Below are positions 58,957 through 64,000 of a stretch of 64,000 bases of DNA, piece by piece. Position 1 is the first letter of the stretch. Each line of letters opens with the position of its first letter. This stretch comes from Hsuehochloa calcarea (taxonomy: Eukaryota; Streptophyta; Magnoliopsida; Poales; Poaceae), in the NCBI GenBank assembly GCA_036346395.1, contig CM070596.1, positions 5,124,170 to 5,188,169 on the forward strand, given 5' to 3'. The notes beneath the pieces were generated by a model. That model was not told the origin of the DNA. It searched no databases and was given only the letters and a program-made list of their open reading frames with translations. Position numbers and translations under genes: made by a program.

Positions 58957-61900
58957 TTGATTATAAGGTGGTCGTAGTTTACGGTCGTAGAAGAACTTAC
59001 GACCGGTAGCGATGTAGAAGGACCTACAACTATGTAGTGGTCGTAGAAGGACTTACGACCATGATATAGTCGTAGCAAGACTTACAACTGTGGGGGTGAT
59101 TGTAGAAGAACTTACAACCTCTTATTGGGCTTCTCCCTTATAGATAAGGGGTATCTCTGGGGACTATGTGACATCATATTTACCCATAATAAGAATTATA
59201 GATAAAAGATAAAATGAGGATTATTAGATCCTCGTCATCTAGCCCCCCAGCTTCAAGTGAAAATAACTTACTTGGTAAAGGTTTCGTAAATGGACTTACG
59301 ACCTTGAGAATGTCGTAGAATGTTAGTCGAAGGAAAACTCTTCGACATTTGAGTGCTGCTTTGACCAGAAATTTGCTTGGTCAGGAAGGTTGCTTACGAC
59401 TATCAAAAGTCATAAAAACCCCTACGACCGTCGATAGTCGTAGTAGGGAATCGGAGAAAGACTCTTCCGTGATACTTCCTTCGACTAGAAAGACTTGGTC
59501 AAGAAAGTAATTTTGCTTGGAGGTGACAATACGTACCTATTTTTTCTCGAACGGACCATCTGGGGAATTGCAACCGGCTCTCATAGACTTGTCCGATGAA
59601 GCGGTTCCCGAAGCGGTACAACCATCTCTCATAGGCCTATAGCCGAGACGGTTTCCGAAGCGGCGGAGATCGTGCGGTTATAAAACTTACCAGGAGGTAG
59701 ACTTGGGTTTTACCTTTCCCCAAATCACTCATTTGTTCTTGAGCTCTTGCTTTCTCCGTCTTCGACTAGGTTTCATCTTCTCGCCGCCAACCCAAAAACT
59801 TCTTGCTTCTAGCGAAATGGCCAAGAGAGTTTCGAATGGGAGGAATCGGAGATGGATGCGACTAAGATCAAGATTTTGGTCGATGTCGGAAGATTCGAGA
59901 AGGCTCGGTGAAGTGGATTCCGCTATCGAGCAAAGATCGCCATCGGGGAAAATGGGCAAATCCGTCTTCCAAGCGTACAGAGTGCGGCCTTCGATTGCCT
60001 GCCCACCCCTTTCTTACAGTAGTACTCGAACACTTTGGGGTGGAACTGGTGAACTTAGGTCCCAATTCCATTACCATGTTGAGTGTGTTCGTGTATGCGG
60101 CGAGCGCGCACTGGGATTCGGCGGATCTCGAGCTGTTCCAATATTATTATGGGATGGCTCGACAAACCGAATCGCCGAAAGTCGTGGTGCAAGCTCCACG
60201 ACTCAAGTCGAAGGAGTACATTCGAGTTTCACTCGGTCTTCGTGGCGAGTGGAGGAAGAGGTGGTTCTCTTGGAAGGTCACCTCTCAAGACTGACCTTTC
60301 TTTCGTGGGGAAGGTCATTAAAAGAAATCTTCATGGGATTCAACCCCTGAAGATATCAGCCGGATTAGCCCTTATATTCAAGCCATTAAGGACTTAAAGG
60401 AAGAAGGGTGACCGGATGGCATGTGGTGAAGGATTTCATCACACGCCGAATTAGTCCTCTGAAGAAACGAGCATCTCCTATGTGGAGGTACTCGGGGAGA
60501 GGAGACCCCACCAGAGACTACGAGGAGGGTAAGCAATTGTCGACTTAGCTCTCCGTTTGGTCTTTCTCAACCTTGTCTAATATTTTTATCTGTTTACACA
60601 GATCTTTCACAGGCTGAGGTTGACTCAGTCGACTCATCTGTGAGAAGTCCCCGCCACTCGAGAGGCGGTTCCTCAAGTCATTGCGGTTTGTCCGCAGATG
60701 AAAGGATAGAGCGCCTAAAGGTAATCGTAAATCGATTCTTTCTTTAGGACTTTATAGTCGTAGAAGATACTTACGACTAATGGTGATCGTAGAATATCTT
60801 ACAATCAAGAAAAAGTCGAGAAAAACTTACGACTTGGTACTAGTCGAGAAAAACTTACGACTAATTAGTGATTCTTCTTTTTCGTTTTGCTTTACGAAAG
60901 TAGGCATGGAAAATCGCCGGAGACGACGAAGAAGTCGCTCGATGACTATTGGCGTTGGGTTGTCGAAAGACAAAGGCTCGGCTCCTCCCTCGAAGAGACG
61001 TCGACTTGTAAAATCTGCGGCAAGGGGAGCAAGTTCGAGTTCGGTCTTTCGACCAAACCTCTACAAGACTGCGGCATTGTAGTTGTATCTGGCCGAGGCC
61101 GCGGCCGTCGGCCGGGAGGTTGAAGCAGTTGAACCTCTCAAGCGCAAACCTCGCAAGGCTAAGGTACCCTTCTATTATGACACAGAATCTTTCGCAGATT
61201 GGTGCCACTCCTAGTTTTATTAAGCAACTTGAAAGGAGGCGGAAGGATTTTGTGTCTTTTATGAAGGACGATGTTGATCAAGACAACTCGCAATCGAGGG
61301 CGTTGTCGCTTATACGGAATGGTCGAGACCGATCTCGTCCATCCGAAGATCGAGAAACCGAGCTCGGTTCTGTTCAAACTCTACGACCGACGTGGTCGTG
61401 GCCGAGCTAATTGTTGAACCTCGACCGGGCGTGGTCGTGGAGAAGAAAAGGTCCTCCGTTGGGAGGATTGCTCCAAAATTCTGGTTAAGACCAGGTGTGA
61501 GGTATGTGAAATGTATTGAAGTGTAAGAACGACATTTACCTTTTTCTTTTCACAACCCGATTTGCTTTTCTTTATTTCATCCAGGCTTCTTGACCAGGAA
61601 TGCTTCTTTGAGAAGTCCATTGCTATCCCTTGACTCTCGGAGAGATAGCAATGGAGGTGGTCAAGCATCACCCTTGGCCCGGTGGCCGATGAAGTCGAGA
61701 CTCTGCAGTGTCTCCCACATCCGCCAAGTCGTAACACGACTCTTGAGGTAGCGGTATTCATTGTTGAGGTGGCGCCACGACTACTAAAGTCGTAGAAACA
61801 ACAGAGGTTGTGGAAGCCTCAGTCAAGGTGGTGACCGACTGCGCACCGCCTGGGAAGGAAATCGAGGAGGCGTTCCTTCCCTACCCAAAGAGAAATCACA

Positions 61901-62510
61901 GAACGAGAAGGAGAAAATTTCAACTTCGTGGTGACTTCTTTGGGCCGCCTCCGTCGAGGGTCTTCGCACAAATCGTGACCGAGTCCCCATCCCAAAGATA
62001 TTCCCAATACGGAGAATACTTTTGACAACGAGCGCCTCGAGAAGGTGTGGTGGGACAAAGTCGCGAGGATAGATAAGGCTGCGAGACCGGACCTTGTATA
62101 TTCGATTTTGCTAGAACGACTATGAATGTAAGTATCTTCGAATACTTATATATGTGGCTTTCCTTCCCTTCTCACTTGTTTTCTTTTGCGTAAAGCTCGA
62201 GCAAATTGTTTGTTGTCGGTGAGTATCATCGACAACTTTTAGAGCTAAGACAAGAGAAAGAACTACTCTGCGCAGAGGCAGAGAGGTGGTAAGTCACTTA
62301 TCATTCATAGTTGTTTTTGACTTAAATACTCGTAAAATGTTTCACGAGAATAGTCATGGAAGAAACTCATGACGAAGTATCAGTCGAAAAGAACTTACGA
62401 CTATTTACGACTGTAGTGGTCGAGAAAGACTTACAACCATATCTTAGTCGCAGAAAAACTTACGACTAGGTCAGTGGTTGTAGAAGTACTCACAACCATT
62501 CGGCTGATGT
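58957..62510. repeat. Dispersed GTCGTA-TACGAC palindrome clusters
   Basis: Imperfect palindromes of the form GGTCGTAGAAGNACTTACGACC recur in clusters at 58957-59112, 59287-59455, 60748-60866 and 62362-62510. Arms of 6-8 bases flank an A-rich centre of 6-9 bases. The last two clusters lie in apparent introns of the gene above, the first two in the leader or LTR. More than a dozen copies are recognisable, many with one arm decayed. Confidence 0.75.
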
Positions 62511-63299
62511 TTATCTTCGTTCCTGTTCTTTGTAGGTTAAACAGTGATACGAAGACCTTAGTGACTCACTTTCATTGTGAAAAGGAAGAGTCGAGGAGGC
62601 TAAGGAGCAAGTATTAGTCCTCTCGGATAGACTTCGAGAGACTGTCTCTGCATCTAAAAGATTGCGGGAAAAATAAGCGAGAAGTTCGAACTTAAGGCGC
62701 TTTTGATCTTTAATCTTTACCAGACTCTCCTTTCTTCTCCGGATAAAGAAAAGAGATGCGAAGCTCCGCATCAAGTTCAAGAAAAATCTTTGGTTATTCA
62801 GGAGTTTTCTCGCATTACCGCGAATAAGGATCAAGAACTCGAGGGTTTTAGAACTCGATTAACAGGTAAGTAAATCTTTACCTGTTATCCTTTTTGAGTA
62901 TTTTCCCTTTTCTAAAGCCAATTTCTTGTTCAGAAATTGCTGCCCAATTGAGAAGCCTCGAGGCTATAATTATCTTTGTGTTATCTTCCTCTAGAAGTAT
63001 ATTTTTGTTTGACCGATATTATTCTTTTCAGAACAAGTGGTCGAAAACAAGAAGCTTCGCGAGGCTTCGACTTGTACCCAACAGGAGATGGAGTTGATGA
63101 AGACTAGTCTTCAAGGCAACATCACTCTCCTGAACAATGTGCTTAGTGAGCTACATTCTGAGGGAAAAACTCCTCGAGAAGATACCATAGCTGCTCACAC
63201 AAGTACCATTGGGGAACAAGTCGGAAAATTGCAAGAAATGGTGACCACTCTGAAGACTAATCAAGCTGAATCAATAAGGAAGCAATCGAAAGTGCGATA
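59818..63299 (+). pseudogene. Transposase_28-like ('putative gypsy type transposon') gene, decayed
   Basis: The first exon (59818 to about 60528, donor GTAAGC) encodes, across frameshifts, LRLPAHPFLTVVLEHFGVEL, LNPNS-like LGPNSITMLSVFVYAA, LELFQYYYGM and EWRKRWFSWKV, then MWRYSGRGDPTRDYEE. This is the conserved order of the Transposase_28 family (PF04195 by recall). A second exon (60601-60720) starts after TTACACAG and reads DLSQAEVDSVDSSVRSPRH. Weaker exon-like stretches follow to 62100. The last (63032-63299) encodes a coiled coil with ENKKLREASTCTQQEMELM and EQVGKLQEMVTTLKTNQAES. Frameshifts near 59920 and 60295 show decay. The family's role is unknown; it travels with Tat-type Gypsy elements. 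Confidence 0.65.
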
Positions 63300-63772
63300 A
63301 GTTACGCTTTGGCGAAACTTAAAGCTCAAGACCCCGCCTTAATGTTAAACCAATCGAAGCCGACTTGATCGTCACGAATCGAGGCAAGTCGTCTGATTGA
63401 GGAAATGCAGTCAGTTGGTAAAAAGGTGGCGGAGGAAATGCAGCTAGGCTCTCCCCCTTCAGAGTAGTCTTGTAACTACCTTGTAAGGCAGACGATTTTT
63501 GTTAATGAGTAATATATGATCCGCCTCATTTCCTGAAAATTATCTTGTCGAGTAGTTAGTAACTCAAAAGATAATAAACGAATGAAAGACTAAGAATTGA
63601 AGTCAAATTAATAACTTTATCCTAGCCCCCGACTATTTGCTTAGATTGTTTAGACAATCTAAATAAATAGTGTCTAAAAAATGGGGTTTCTGAAAACAAA
63701 GAGAGGTTTATTTAACTTATAGCTTTTGTTACGGTTGTCAAGCACTGGTCGAAAAGAGTAGAAACGACTTGA

Positions 63773-64000
63773 CACTAGGAAGTTCCTTCTAGTGGGCAGG
63801 ACCACGTGCAGAGAGGAAAAACTTCGACTAGGTGATGTTCCCATCTCCGACTAGTTTAATCAAACCAAGAACAGCAACTTGAGTTAAACAAACGTCTTAG
63901 AGTACTTTAGTCATTCGTTCGTCCTTTTTTGGTGGACTTCGATAAGTCTTTTCCAAAGAGCAAAAGTAGGAGGCGGCGACACTAGGAAGTTTCCTTCTAG
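63773..64000. repeat. Repeated short palindrome near the window end
   Basis: CACTAGGAAGTTCCTTCTAG occurs at 63773-63792 and, with one extra T, at 63980-64000. Each copy is itself close to an inverted repeat. Both lie in the non-coding right part of the Tat-type element. Confidence 0.6.

Larger units (their letters stand above)
58492..64000 (+). mobile_element. Tat-type Gypsy element carrying a Transposase_28-like gene, open at right
   Basis: TGTCGGTGTATTAGAACCG at 58492, followed by GATGTTTAGACAGGTTCAG and AATAACCCTAATCTGTGTG, is the start of LTRs of the Tat group in grasses. The LTR end and primer site could not be fixed. The interior carries a spliced, decayed gene of the putative gypsy type transposon family and no gag or pol up to the window end, as expected of the extra-gene region or of a non-autonomous derivative. 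63530-64000 is non-coding. Confidence 0.55.

Overview
This window is nuclear DNA from a plant, almost certainly a grass. Genes carry short GT-AG introns, coding exons are GC-rich, and two genes are of recognisable plant type: a GAMYB-class R2R3-MYB with a miR159 site and an 11-exon beta-1,3-galactosyltransferase. Most of the rest is LTR retrotransposon sequence of Gypsy and Copia types typical of large grass genomes. No tRNA, rRNA or CRISPR array was recognised.

Layout. 1-225: tail of a phytocyanin-like gene, stopping early. 1105-1465: foldback element. 2380-3167: small gene of unknown function with a TATA box and a 178-base run of C inside its reading frame. 3313-12982: one minus-strand Gypsy element with 3.5-kb LTRs but only a broken gag left inside. 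13000-20800: older, mostly unbounded LTR-type repeats with one orphan exon. 20831-22261: GAMYB-like gene on the minus strand, frameshifted in a GC-dinucleotide run. 22850-28060: Copia LTR pieces, a solo LTR with a perfect 5-bp target duplication, and MITE and CACTA pieces. 29157-32806: intact galactosyltransferase gene. 33614-33964: small intronless gene.

34002-49012 is the most unusual part. A type I MADS-box gene (AGL61/62-like) lies just left of a Copia element (37600-47729, perfect CGTAC target duplication); a fragment of an OTU1-type deubiquitinase gene lies just right of it. The Copia is interrupted twice. Its gag contains a 3.6-kb copy of the left flank, including a second, frameshifted MADS gene. 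Its pol contains a copy of the right flank, including the OTU1 fragment, followed by part of a Gypsy LTR. This looks like copying of neighbouring DNA into breaks in the element, or like an assembly error; spanning reads would decide.

49232-64000 holds a diverged Gypsy LTR piece, a stretch with little recognisable content, a second solo LTR of the 23-kb family, an LTR-like segment with two minisatellites, and from 58492 to the window end a Tat-type Gypsy element. The last carries a decayed, intron-containing gene resembling the 'putative gypsy type transposon' (Transposase_28) family. Its leader and introns are studded with short imperfect palindromes of the form GTCGTA...TACGAC.

Probably functional protein-coding genes: the galactosyltransferase, the 116-codon gene, MADS copy A, possibly the gene at 2535, and the MYB if its frameshift is a sequence error. 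The genes show no operon-like or pathway relationship; their neighbourhood is set by retrotransposon insertion and local duplication.
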